NCBI GenBank assembly: GCA_900291925.1 | Contig: UWYS01000011.1 | Coordinates: 372,001-436,000 of the forward strand | Origin: Thecaphora thlaspeos | Taxonomy: Eukaryota > Basidiomycota > Ustilaginomycetes > Urocystidales > Glomosporiaceae | DNA length: 64,000 bases | Direction: 5' to 3' | In this document: positions 31,672 through 42,000 of the stretch, piece by piece | Layout of the letters: each line of letters opens with the position of its first letter | Position numbering within the stretch: position 1 is the first letter of the stretch | Made by a program: the position numbers and the translations under genes | The notes under the pieces: generated by a model | Databases searched by the model: none | What the model was told of the DNA's origin: nothing | The model's input: only the letters and a program-made list of their open reading frames with translations

Positions 31672-32973
31672 CTAAAACCAATTCGAGGATACGGCCTCGA
31701 GCCGAGGACACGACTGCGCAAAAGTAGCAGCGCTTGCGGGAAGAGGGGCGTCGATCCCGATCATGCATTCCTCTAGAACCTCCATCTTGCCGTCAAGGAG
31801 TTGAAAAAGGCGGTCAAGGCCAAACATGACGCACCGATACTCTGGCGCTTCGTCGGGAACATGGTTGTCTACACGAACGGCGATGTGCTCCTCGTCTTCC
31901 CGACGGTGATCGCACAAGGGGACGGGGTAGGAGGTACTCAGCATCAGGCGCTTGAGCGTCTTGCCGCAGGATGCCAGCGTCGATGGCAGTCCGGCGTCGA
32001 AGGACTCCACCGTGGCGTCGAGATGCTCCAGCCTGTCGAAGCATCCCACTTGCGCCGGCAGTAGTGCATGCAGAACGCCGTAGTTATACTCGAGCAGCGC
32101 AAGGCTCTTTATGCCGCTCGAGATGGGTCGACGAGACAGCGGATGCTCCTCGTCCCTCTGGTTGGACGGGAAGATGGTGCCGCTCCTCCTTCGGCGGTAA
32201 AGTGCGTCGACGATCCATTCTGGCTCGTCATCATGGCCGTGGAGGAGTGGCTGGCTGCCGTCGGCCAAGGCGACGACGAGAGTATCGAGCTTGGCGCACT
32301 GCTCGGAGGGATGGGCCGCCAGTGGATCAGGACCTTGCGAAGCGACGGAGCCAGAGCGTTGCAGAGGGCCGAAGAGGGCATCGTCACGCCCGACATCCAC
32401 TCGAGCTCCGTGACGTCGTGAGGATGGCATTGGAGCACGTAGGCTCGATCCAGGTCATCCTCGTGAGACTAGAATCGAACCCTCCGGCTGCGCTTGAGCG
32501 GGCAAGTGAGCCTCGAGGCCAATACCGAGGGCGGGCTCTGGTCCCTTGATGCCGATGCCTCGTTGTCGTTGTAAAAGCTCAGCACGTTGCGCAACCTTCG
32601 GGCCCTTTGCGCGTTTAGGACGTGCAGCACATCCCAGATGCCGCGATTGGCTTCCGAGCGGAAGAGGTGGCAGGTCTCGGAGAGCGATTTGAGTGTCTCC
32701 CTTTCCCAGGGCTCGATCCTGCCCGCGATGTCGAGGAGGGTCTCCATTGGCAGTCGCGGCTACTGCTCGGTCGCCTTGTCTGTCTATCGAGCGTCGCCAT
32801 GCCCTGCAGCACCTGCATCCTCGTTTGAGTCCGCACCATCGTCTTTGCGATGTCGCTTCATTTCCTACGCGAGGCTTGGATGACGTCGAGGGCTGGATCT
32901 CGAAAGAGAGGTTGAGGGTCGTGGTAGAAGGGAGGGAAATGTGGGCACGTCGAGGGGCGGACCGATTGGCCAT
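31672..32973 (-). CDS. F-box-like / leucine-rich protein, possible frame break
   Basis: Exons 32869-32973, 32526-32759, 32334-32468 and 31672-32298 join in frame to 366 residues. Near residue 36 is an F-box-like motif, RLPMETLLDIAGRIEPWERE, then CHLFRSEANRGIWDVLHV. The rest has leucine-rich repeat texture (LRKCAKLDTLVVALADG, LALLEYNYGVLHALL, RLEHLDATVESFD, CPRLEAVSSNWF). Such proteins usually bring substrates to an SCF ubiquitin ligase. To connect exon 3 to exon 4 one must remove only 35 bp (32299-32333, GTCCTG...GCAG), which is very short for an intron with a weak donor. The alternative is a single-base frameshift. The first exon (MANRSAPRR...) is less certain than the F-box exon. Confidence 0.62.
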
Positions 32974-33917
32974 TTGAGGGGTTGCAGCGGCTGAAGTTAG
33001 CGGTCGGGTGCCCCGAGCGCCAGCTCATCGCCCCTTTGTTCGGGCGCTGGACAAGATGGCAGAGGGATAGAGGGGCTCGGGCCTCGACCATCTCCTCCTC
33101 TCCCTCGTCCAAGGGCCGCGATTGGCTGCACAGAGCGACGCTAGAAAGAGGCCCCTGCTCTTCCTAGGTGCTGCCCTCGTCGCGGCGCCACTGCATGGCG
33201 GGCAAGAAGGAAAAGGAATGATCCTCCACGGTCCCCAACGACCCGGCTACACTGTGCTCCGAGCGCCACCTACCCTCCTGACCGCGCCTACCTTTCGCAA
33301 TTGATCCGAGCCACTCCTTCACCCGCACTGGAGGGAGCCCGGGCCGCAACCAGGATATGACCGTGAGAAGCCCCGCCTCTGCGTTGGGGCCTGTTCCGAG
33401 TCAGCCTCGCCGGAGAGCGACGGAGATGTGCTGGTGTAGGTTGTTTTGGGAGCAATGCAAGAGACTAAAAGTACAGGATTGGGGACAGAGAGGTAAAAAG
33501 AGAGCGGGTGATGACGTGGCCCCCTGTAGGGCTGCGATAGCAAGGCGTAAGATGCGATCTGAGGCGACAGAAAGCAGGGTCGAGAGCCGCGGCGGAGTGA
33601 CGGCATCCGAAGGCGACAACGGATGGTCGAAGGTCGAGCGGGTGCGAGCCTGCCTGACTGTCGTCTGTCGTCCTTCTTGGTGCTTCCGTAGGGCGGCAGA
33701 TTCCGCCTCAGGTGAAGCGTTGAGATCTATGCTCGCCGAGGCGGCAGGCAACTCGCGGGAACAAGCAAGTGGCATTCGCCGTCGCGCTCGGAAGGTGGAT
33801 GGGAATCCCGATCGTGCATCCTAACGTTCTTTCCGTTCACTGCCTTTCCAGAGGCCGCGGCGTCGCTGGGAGCGAGGGAGGTGGAAGGAAGGCAAGCGGG
33901 ACCGGCTGGGAGGACGT
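32974..33917. other. Intergenic, no gene recognised
   Basis: This holds the promoter of the F-box gene and the 3' flank of NOP10. Open frames on both strands (33357-33824 plus, 33401-33775 minus) mirror each other and are Arg/Ser-rich; neither shows a motif. Confidence 0.45.
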
Positions 33918-34212
33918 CTACATGGGCTTGGTGGGCAGCTGGGTGGGGAGGATGCCGAAACGCTTCTTGATGGTGACGCGGTGCCTTGAGAACTTGTCGT
34001 CGGGCGAGAAGCGAGCGGGGTGGGCCGACTTTGTGAGAAGGCCTGCGACGGTCTTCTTCTTGAGCGTGTAGATGCGGTTGCCCTCCTGCGTGGTCGTGGG
34101 AAGGCAGGGAGGCAAATGCGAGAGGTCCACAGCGTCAGAGCTAGGCCTGGAGCGTCCACGAAAGCACACTTTGGACGATACTCACGGCGTTGAGGGTGTA
34201 CATAAGATGCAT
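33918..34212 (-). CDS. NOP10: H/ACA snoRNP protein Nop10, 64 aa
   Basis: Two exons (34186-34212 and 33918-34085) with GTGAGT donor and CAG acceptor give [19 protein letters not shown] and then [19 protein letters not shown] and [11 protein letters not shown]. This is the near-complete Nop10 consensus in the usual 64-residue length. Nop10 binds the pseudouridine synthase Cbf5 with Nhp2 and Gar1 in box H/ACA particles that modify rRNA and support telomerase in some organisms. The gene is divergent from ERV25, with about 540 bp between starts. The short first exon is easily missed by gene finders. Confidence 0.96.
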
Positions 34213-34752
34213 TGTAGGCGAGTGTGTGGCAAGGGAGAGGGTGGGGTTAGGGAGGGTTGCGATAGCGTGGACGTGGGTCGGGTTGAAGCGATAAGAGCGA
34301 GCGGGCGAGGATGGCCGCGGGCGGACGGCCGTTGCATGGAAGCAGCAAATTTTCCAGGCGCGCCGCCGCCGCCTCCCTCGCCAGCTGGCGGAACAGATCG
34401 GGGCGCCAACTCGTTCTCGCCTCACCCCGATCTCGGTGCCGACCTGGCAGACACTTTGGCGTGTGCTAGCGAAGCTGTCGGCTGGCAGACCTAGTTAGAG
34501 AGATGCATGGACCGCCTCGCACAAAGTCACCTCCCCCTCCTCGAGTCTCTACCTTCCCGACCTCCTAATCACCCCCTCATCGCCGCGCACCCCGCCCTCT
34601 TCCTCCGTCCCGACCACACCGTCTTGACGACTTGACGACTTACCACCTTCCCTCCATCTAGCGCACGTCGACAGGCGACGACGACACAACGAGCAGGTCT
34701 CCTTGCCTTGAGGCCTTTTCCCCCTCTGGATCCCCCCCTCCCAATAGCGACA
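34213..34752. promoter_or_regulatory. Divergent promoter region of NOP10 and ERV25
   Basis: About 540 bp of non-coding sequence. The half nearest ERV25 is pyrimidine-rich (34530-34750, cctcctcgag, tcccgacc), as seen in front of highly expressed fungal genes. No TATA box was recognised. Confidence 0.5.
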
Positions 34753-35621
34753 ATGCGGTCGCTCTTCTTCCTAGTCCTCGCGGCGAAGCTCTCGCTGCTG
34801 TCACTCTCCGTCCACGCGATCAAACTAGACCTGCTCGCATCCACGAATCCGACGCAAAAGTGCATCTGGAACTACGCCCTGGCCGACTCGCTGGTCGTCA
34901 TCACCGCCAACACCGTCCCCGCCGAAGGGTCCAGCGCCGACGACATGCGCCTCGACATCGAGGTCGTCGACGGCAGCGAGCACAACAACATCTACCTCTC
35001 CAAGAAGAACATCAAGGGGGAGACGAGGCTGGCCATCAACACCCACTCGCACGCAGACCTCGGCGTCTGCTTCAAGAACACGGCGACCTGTAAGTTGAGC
35101 CGCCCCAGCACCTGGTGTTCGTCGTGGTGGAAGGGCCCTCTTGCTGACGAATCGACATGACCCTTTTGTCTACTCCACCGCCATAGCAAAACACCGAAAG
35201 GCGCCGGTCATGACCATCGACCTTGACGTCGACATTGGGGCGGACGCTGTCGACTACAACGCCATCGCCAATCAGGAGTCCCTCTCTGGCCTCGAGACCG
35301 AGATGCGCAAGCTCGAGGCCGTCGCGCTCGAGATCATGAACGAGATGGACTACCTCAAGAAGCGCGAGATGAAGATGCGCGACACGAATGGTGAGTCGCC
35401 CGCCTCTCTGCGGCGTCTTGTCCATCCCCAGGGCCCACAGAACGATAAAGAAGCCTAACGTCCTCCCTCACCCGCTTGCGACCGCGCGCGCCGCGACAGT
35501 CTCGACGAACGAGAGGGTCTCCAACTTCGCCTGGCTCACGCTGGTGGCGCTGATCGCGCTGGGCGTGTGGCAGATCCTGCACCTCCGGTCGTTCTTCAAG
35601 CGCAAGTACCTCATCGATTGA
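34753..35621 (+). CDS. ERV25: p24-family COPII/COPI cargo receptor, Erv25 type, 220 aa
   Basis: Three exons (34753-35089, 35187-35390, 35500-35621). The signal peptide MRSLFFLVLAAKLSLLSLSVHA is followed by a GOLD-type beta domain with two Cys (KCIWNYAL and GVCFKNTAT, probably disulphide-linked), a coiled coil (LEAVALEIMNEMDYLKKRE), one transmembrane helix (WLTLVALIALGVWQIL) and a cytosolic tail LRSFFKRKYLID. The tail carries the paired aromatic residues used for COPII export and a dibasic KR. p24 delta proteins form hetero-oligomers that sort GPI-anchored and other cargo between ER and Golgi. Start chosen at the ATG in front of the signal peptide; an upstream frame extension begins at a non-ATG codon. 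Confidence 0.95.
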
Positions 35622-36577
35622 GGCGCGGGGGGCGTACGGAAGAATCACCACCACTGCGAGACTTGCTGCTTAGTTAGATAGGACATCGGAAGGCTTCTGT
35701 GGTCGTCGTACCACCTTTGGCCATGCTAATGAAAGCAAGGAGAAAAACTCGATCGACTTCCTCGATTGCTCGTGAAACGCCTTGCTCCCGTGTAGACCTT
35801 GACGAGGCGGATGTCGCATCTTTCTTGTACGACGTCCATGCATCAGAACGGATTGAAGCAGTGATGATTTTCCTCGGATTTTTCGATTGATAAGAGTGTC
35901 GCAGTGTAGATGGAGGTGGGGAGGACGTATCAACCTACTGCGATTCGTCTTGGACGATGTGCATCTCGCCCACTGCGCTGCGTTGGGATACTTCAACTCT
36001 GGTCATTTGAAGAGAGAGAATAGAGCGGTGGATCGCTCAAGCCATCTCATGCTTCCACCTGTTCAAGAGACGTCCGGACTCGATAGCTATCCACTCACTG
36101 GGTGCTCAACAAGCCTCGACATCGTCGTCTCTCATTAACATAATACGTTGATTCATGACCTATCCCCATCCTGATCGTTCAGGACGGATGGAGGGGACGT
36201 CTTTTGAGAGGGGTTTCACCTCAAAACCCGAAGGGACGAGAAAAGAGCTACAGGTTAGGGAATGAGAGAGGGAGAGACAGTGGGAAGGAGGGAAAGGGAA
36301 TAAAGAAGAAGGGGTAGGTCGGCCGGTGACGTAAAGAGTGAGACCCAGGGGTGCATTGTAGTGTTAAAAGTACAGCATGTTGAATACGAGAAGAGGTCAG
36401 GGTATCATCTTTGTCCGTTTGTGGCGTGTGACGTTCATGCAGAGACAGAGAGGCGGAGGAGGGAAAAGGGGAGGGGGGGTGGAAGGGTTGCATCGCTGCT
36501 GTTGGAGAGCGATGACAAACCCCGAATTTGGGAGAAGAAATTGAGGGAAGAGAGGAGGGGAAAGAAAGACCTTCGTC
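35622..36577. other. Intergenic between convergent ERV25 and permease genes
   Basis: 3' flanks of two convergent genes. Plus-strand purine-rich near 36230-36560 (gagagggagagacag). No gene recognised. Confidence 0.5.
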
Positions 36578-38314
36578 TTAGAAGACCCAAGCCCAGAACT
36601 TCTCCCAGAGACTAGTCGGGGCCTGCTTGGCCTTCTCCAGACTGGGATCGAGCCGGCCGCTGTCGAGGTCGATGTCTTCGATGCGGACCATCTTGGTCTT
36701 GTGCCAGAGCTTATAGCCGATCCAGGGGAGGAAAAAGAGCGGAATTCCCAGGTACGACGTGAGGAAATTCGTCACGGTAAAGTTGCCGTTGAGAAAGGTA
36801 GACCAGCCGCTGAAGAGGATGATGATCGACAGTGCAATAATGGCAAACCAGCTCGTGTACGGTTGCAGGCGAGCGCGGTACGGCAGTTCGTCGCGCGCGT
36901 ACCCTTGAACCATGGTGGCTCGCCGGAAGCGAAGGTATGCCAAGCTGGTCGTAGCCCAAGCAAACAGACCGGCCACCGTCGAGAGAGACGAGAGCCACAG
37001 AAAAGCCGTACCGCCGCCGTTCGAGACTCCCAGGTAGGCGAACGCTCCGAACGCCAGCGAAAGCAGCACCGCCGGGTACGGCACGCCGCGCTTGTCGACG
37101 ATGGTAAAAACCCGAGGCGCCTGTTTCTCGAGCGCGAGCGAGTACAGCGTGCGGCTGGCCACGTAGACGTACGACGACCCGGCGCTGAACGCCGAAACCA
37201 GGATGACTGCGTTGATGATGTGCGGCAGCACCGCGACACCCGCCCGGTCGACGGCAATGACCCAGGGCGAGGCGGCAGAGTAGAGGCCGTCCGAGACAAG
37301 GCGAGGGTCGTCGTACCTCACAATCAGGCCCAGGATCGCAATGCCGCCGAGGTAGAAGACGAGGATCCTGTACAGGACCCGCTTGGCCGCCTTGGGGATC
37401 TGCGTCGTAGGGTTCGAAGCCTCACCAGCAGCCAGGACGACGGTCTCCAACCCGATAAAGGTGAATGCTGCGTTCGGGATGGCCGAAAAGAAGGCGAGAA
37501 AGCGGCCTTTGGCGCCAGCGATGCCGGCGTACTGGTTAAACGGGCCGGGATCCTTCCAGTAGCGGAAGCCGAGTCGGTCATGCGACGGTCCGCCGCCCAG
37601 GTCGATGACGATGCCAAAAATGATGAGGCCGACAAAGGCGAGGATCTTGACCATGCTCGTGATCACCTCGCTCTCGCCGTAGTACTTGACGCCGACCAGG
37701 TTGAGCGCGGCGATCGCCACGAGCATGACGGAGATCCACACGGCGATGTTGACGTCCTGGTTCCAGTACTGGATGACGGCGGAAGCGGCGCTAAGCTCGC
37801 TCGCGACGCCGATCGCGTAGCAGTAGTAGTAGTTGTAGCCCAGCGTGAAGCCGACGGAAGGGTCGACGAAACGGGTGGCGAAATGCATAAAGGAACCGCT
37901 GACGGGGAGGTAGGATGCCATCTCCGCCAGACCCTCCATGACGGGGAAGACGATGGCGCCGAGCAAGGTGAAGGCGAGCAGCACGCCGACGGGGCCGGCA
38001 TTGGCGAGGGCCGTGCCTGCGCCGACAAAGAGGCCGGTGCCGATACCGCCGCCGATACCGATCATCTGGATGTGGCGGCTCTTGAGCTTGCGCGCGGTCC
38101 TGCCGACGCCGCCGTGACCCTCAATGCTGGCAAAGGGGTTGGGCGTGCTGCTGCGAGAGTCCTTGTTGGAGACGTACTCGCTCGCATCCTCCTTGCCTGG
38201 CGTCGAGGGCGAGGACGTCTTTCCAATGGTGGGGGCGACGATGTGTTGCCCTTCGTACGACATAATGCCGCCCTCCTCGTGTGCGAGGGTGATGGACTTG
38301 CGGTCGGCAGACAT
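36578..38314 (-). CDS. Amino-acid permease (YAT/AAT family), 578 aa
   Basis: Single exon. A cytosolic N-terminus of about 75 residues is followed by the family start KLKSRHIQMIGIGGGIGTGLFVGAG, the consensus of the first transmembrane helix of fungal amino-acid permeases. Twelve hydrophobic segments follow. The loop carrying ETVVLAAGEASNPTTQIPKA matches the conserved GxE..xxxxGE..NP motif of the APC superfamily. It likely imports amino acids at the plasma membrane by proton symport; substrate range cannot be told from sequence alone. The C-terminal tail ends EKFWAWVF, close to the FW motif used for ER exit and turnover of Gap1-type permeases. A 565-codon open frame on the opposite strand is a codon-usage shadow. 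Confidence 0.95.
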   Translation of the reverse strand: MSADRKSITLAHEEGGIMSYEGQHIVAPTIGKTSSPSTPGKEDASEYVSNKDSRSSTPNPFASIEGHGGVGRTARKLKSRHIQMIGIGGGIGTGLFVGAGTALANAGPVGVLLAFTLLGAIVFPVMEGLAEMASYLPVSGSFMHFATRFVDPSVGFTLGYNYYYCYAIGVASELSAASAVIQYWNQDVNIAVWISVMLVAIAALNLVGVKYYGESEVITSMVKILAFVGLIIFGIVIDLGGGPSHDRLGFRYWKDPGPFNQYAGIAGAKGRFLAFFSAIPNAAFTFIGLETVVLAAGEASNPTTQIPKAAKRVLYRILVFYLGGIAILGLIVRYDDPRLVSDGLYSAASPWVIAVDRAGVAVLPHIINAVILVSAFSAGSSYVYVASRTLYSLALEKQAPRVFTIVDKRGVPYPAVLLSLAFGAFAYLGVSNGGGTAFLWLSSLSTVAGLFAWATTSLAYLRFRRATMVQGYARDELPYRARLQPYTSWFAIIALSIIILFSGWSTFLNGNFTVTNFLTSYLGIPLFFLPWIGYKLWHKTKMVRIEDIDLDSGRLDPSLEKAKQAPTSLWEKFWAWVF

Positions 38315-39099
38315 GTCCGGAGGCGGGCGAAGCGGCGCGTTGGTGGCAGAAGGACGGGACCGGCAATGATGGCGAGGATGGGTCCGCTAACCCTATGACC
38401 GAGAGGGTGAGCAGGAAGGGGGGTCGACGAAGAGTGAAGCGAGTGGGGTAGATGGGGGAGCGGAAGGAGGAAGAAGGGCGAGGCAGGCGTTTATTGATAT
38501 ACAGAGAGAGTACTGTACAGTAGTGGTGGCGCTCCCTCCAGCGAGCGCTTGCGAGGCGAGTGTATGACTCCAGCGGGGGCCACCCGTGGAGTGTGTGCTC
38601 GCTTCCTGTTGCATGCCGTCAGCACAGTAGATGGCCGCGGAGACGGGCGAAGGCCGATGGATTCGCTGTGCTGCTGCATCTAGCACGCCTTGCCGCTCCT
38701 GCCGTACGTGATAAGATGAAAGAATAATGGCGACTTTTGGCGGCTATCGAGCTTCACACCTGTCGCTCGACGACGAGCGAGGCCCGTGCAGGCAAGTCAA
38801 GTGGCCAATAATGGCGCGACGACGAGCAAGGCGTGGCGGGCAAACTTTTGCAAATTCTCCGCACGCCTACAGACGGCCCGCGGCTGCCTCGTCCGCCGGC
38901 GACGGCCTCAGTCTAGACCCTGATGGTCGCCTCCGTCTATGGCGTTCGGTCGTCCCGTTATTATTGCATGCACAGTAACCGTACTGCACCGTACTGTAAC
39001 TACGTGTCCATCTTACTGTACTTACACTGTACAGCATTAGTGAGAAGTGGGACGAGAGCAACCCACCAGCATAAGCTCACGCCATCCGTCAACTGCCTC
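38315..39099. other. Intergenic between permease promoter and separase 3' end
   Basis: CT-rich permease leader near 38400-38480 on the minus strand. Several short GTAC-rich stretches (tactgtacagtag 38510, ccgtactgcaccgtactgtaactac 38980). No gene recognised. Confidence 0.45.
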
Positions 39100-42000
39100 T
39101 CACTCGTCCTCATGCGCCCAGTAGACCGGTACGCCGTAGACGACGCAAGCGGCGCCCGTAAGGAAGCCCAGCTTGCACTCATCCCTCGACTCAGCCACCG
39201 CCCTGACAATCGACATCTCCTTTGGCGCTCGGCTCGCTTCCTTCCTCGTCCCTGCCGGCTTCGTTGTCTGCGTCCCCTCCCTCGACCCCTCGTCCATCAG
39301 TCCGAGCTTGGTGAGGATCCCCTCGCACACCGAGTCCAGCTCTCGATCCGTCGTGTCCCACAGGTTGCCCACCATGGCCGGCGAGCCGGCGCACATGTAG
39401 TTGAACGGTGTCCCCGTCCGGTCAAACTCGCCTTGGTCGCGCAGCATGGCCGACGAACAGCCAAACAGCATCGTCACCGCGCACCGCTCCAGCTCGCGCA
39501 CCTTGGAACGCCGGATGTACTGCTCCGCCCCGGCGTGCCCAAAGTACAGCAGCACGTCCGACGTCGAGAGCAGCTTGGGCAGCTCCTCGAGAATCGGCTC
39601 CCGCCCCGTTATGCCCCTCCAGCCGCGCGACGTACGCGACTTGAGCCAGGGCTCGAAGCGCTCCTGCGTCCGCACCAGGTCGCCGCCCGGGTTGAGCAGG
39701 TAGGCCGTCCGCCGTTTCGACAGGTTGAACAGCCGTCCGTTGCGCAGCGCCACCTTCCACGAGGCCGCCTCCTCTGCCTCGCGCCTCTCATCGCTGCCGC
39801 CGCCGTTCTTGGTCTTGCTCCTGCTCCGCGGCTTGCCGGACTTGTCACCCGCCGCCTTGCGTCCCGCTATGAGGAGACCGCGTCGATCGTCCTCGCCGGG
39901 CAGCTGGTGGTAGACGCGCGCCAGATCGATGCGGTCCTGCAGGAAGGCCATCGACGGGATCCGGCTGACGGCCTGCCTACGCAGGATGGGCATCGACTCC
40001 CACGGAAACATGGCCGTCTCCTTGTCGAGCACGAGGAACAGGTGGTGGTCGGCCTCGACGCCCCCTGCGCCGCCGCCGCCCAGCCCGTCGCCGTGGTCAA
40101 GGTGTTCGCCGGCCGTGTCGACGAGCAGGCTGTGCTTGGTCGGCGGGCTGAGGTGCGAAGCGCTGGCCGCTTTGGCCTGCTTACCGCGGAACTCCTCGAG
40201 CGCGTTACGCAGGTCGATCGCGACTTCGTCGAGGTCCACCTCGTCAACAGCCACCTGGAGCCCACTGAACTGAAGCGCGTCCATGACGTAGTGCAGCAGG
40301 TCCTCAAAGTCCTCGTCGCTGCAGTCGGCGGGGAAGCCGGCGAAGCACTCGAACACCGCGTCGTCGAGCTTGAGGCGGTGCGTCTTCTTATTGGCCGCCG
40401 TGGGCGGGAAGCAGGCGCGCTTGATGATCTTGTCGAAGCGGCTGCGCAGCGAGACGAGCGCCCCGTCGTCGCGCACCGGCTCGCCAAAGAGGCCCTTGAA
40501 TGCGCCGAGCCACGTGTTCTGCATCTCGGCCAACAGGTCCTCAAGCGCCTTGTCGAGCGTCCGACGCGCGGTCCACCAACGCTTGCGCGCCTCCATCCCC
40601 TCGACGTCCTTGGCGCCGTGAATGCCGTCGTTGCTGGTGCGTACGATCTCCTCGAGCCGCTCCTGGGCCGACTGCATCGTCAGCTCGCTCTCCTCCATGT
40701 CGCGGTTGCTCTGCCGGTCGAGCGGGAGCGAGTAGATCGTGGGCTCGTTGGCCTGGCAGCCGTCGGCGCCGCCGCCGCCTGTCTGACGCGTCAGCAGCAG
40801 CGTCTCGCGGTCCTTGAGATAGGTGAGCGAGACGACGGTCCAGTTGCGAGGGAGGAGGTCGGGCGAGTCCCGGGTCGTGGCGCTCTGCGAGGCCAGGTGG
40901 CGGCTCTGAACGAGCTTCCAGTACTCGGAGAGCGTGCTCGCGGGCTTTGTTGCCGCCTTTGCCTTCGCTGCCGCTGTCTCCTTGACCGGGTCTGGCTCGC
41001 TGCTGAGGCCCATCCTGGACATCTTCTTGCCGAGCATTGCCGTCCCGTCGTCTTTGTCGTCGCCGCCGTAGTCGCTGCCGCATACGGATGCATCGTCGTC
41101 GGAGCCGCCCTCCGCTTCGGCGACCTTGAAGCTGGGCCAGGCGTTGAGGTCCTCGAGGGCTGTCCTATCCTTGAGCTTGTGGTCGATCGCGTGCATCAGG
41201 TCGCGGCGGATGTTGACGCTAAGTGCCGAGTCGACGAGGGCGGCAGCCCCTTCGGCCGCGCCCTTGCTGCCCTTGCTGAGCGTGCCCTGCATCGTCTGGA
41301 CCTGGGCCAGCGAGATGAACGCCTCCCTTACCGCCAGAGCGTGCGACGATGCACCGCCCTGCTCAAGCGCATCGGTAAAGGCAGAGTCGGCAGAGTAGAG
41401 CAAGCTCATGGCGCTCTTCATGGCGGCGGCCGAGGCCGAGTTGGAACCGATGCAGATCGGCAATGCCTTGCTGCTAGCTGAAGACGGCACCATGGGCATG
41501 GAAATGGCCGCGTCCGGCAGCATGCTGAGGAGGCGATCGCCCTTGAGATGTTGGAGGGCGCGCCGCAGCGAGACGCGGCCCTGGACGAGGTGCTGGTCGA
41601 ACCTGGCGTCGATGCCGGCGTGGCTTGGGTCGCCGTAGACGGCCAGCGCCCTCTCGAAGAGGTCCTCGCTCTCCTCGGTCCGTCCGAGCAGCTGAAGGAT
41701 CCAGCCTTGTCGGCGGAGGAGCCGGCTCTGGACCTCGGGTAGGAGAGCGTCGATGCCTGCAATGCCGTTGCTGCTGCTGTGCCTGCGGCCTGTGGTCGGC
41801 GAAGAGCGGCGCGAGGATGCAGCGGCCGCTGCCGGCCTGGGCGACGGCAGGATAGCGTCGAGCTCGGTGAAAGCGGTGTTCAGCGATCGCAGCGTCGCCT
41901 CTCCTGTGGCGTACGACTTGAGCGCCTCGGGCAGCTGCTCGATCCGGGCCAGCGAGTCGCCCTGTATGCACGTCAGCACGATGGCCTCAGGGATCCAGTT

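Noticed and set aside
36701..38398. 565-codon open frame antisense to the amino-acid permease
   Set aside because: It mirrors the permease frame, is Arg/Asp/Gly-rich with no motif, and is explained by the codon bias of the real gene.
38923..41481. 852-codon plus-strand open frame over the separase 3' half
   Set aside because: Antisense to the catalytic region of separase, which has clear conserved motifs; composition (Arg/Leu/Ala/Val) is a shadow of high-GC codons.
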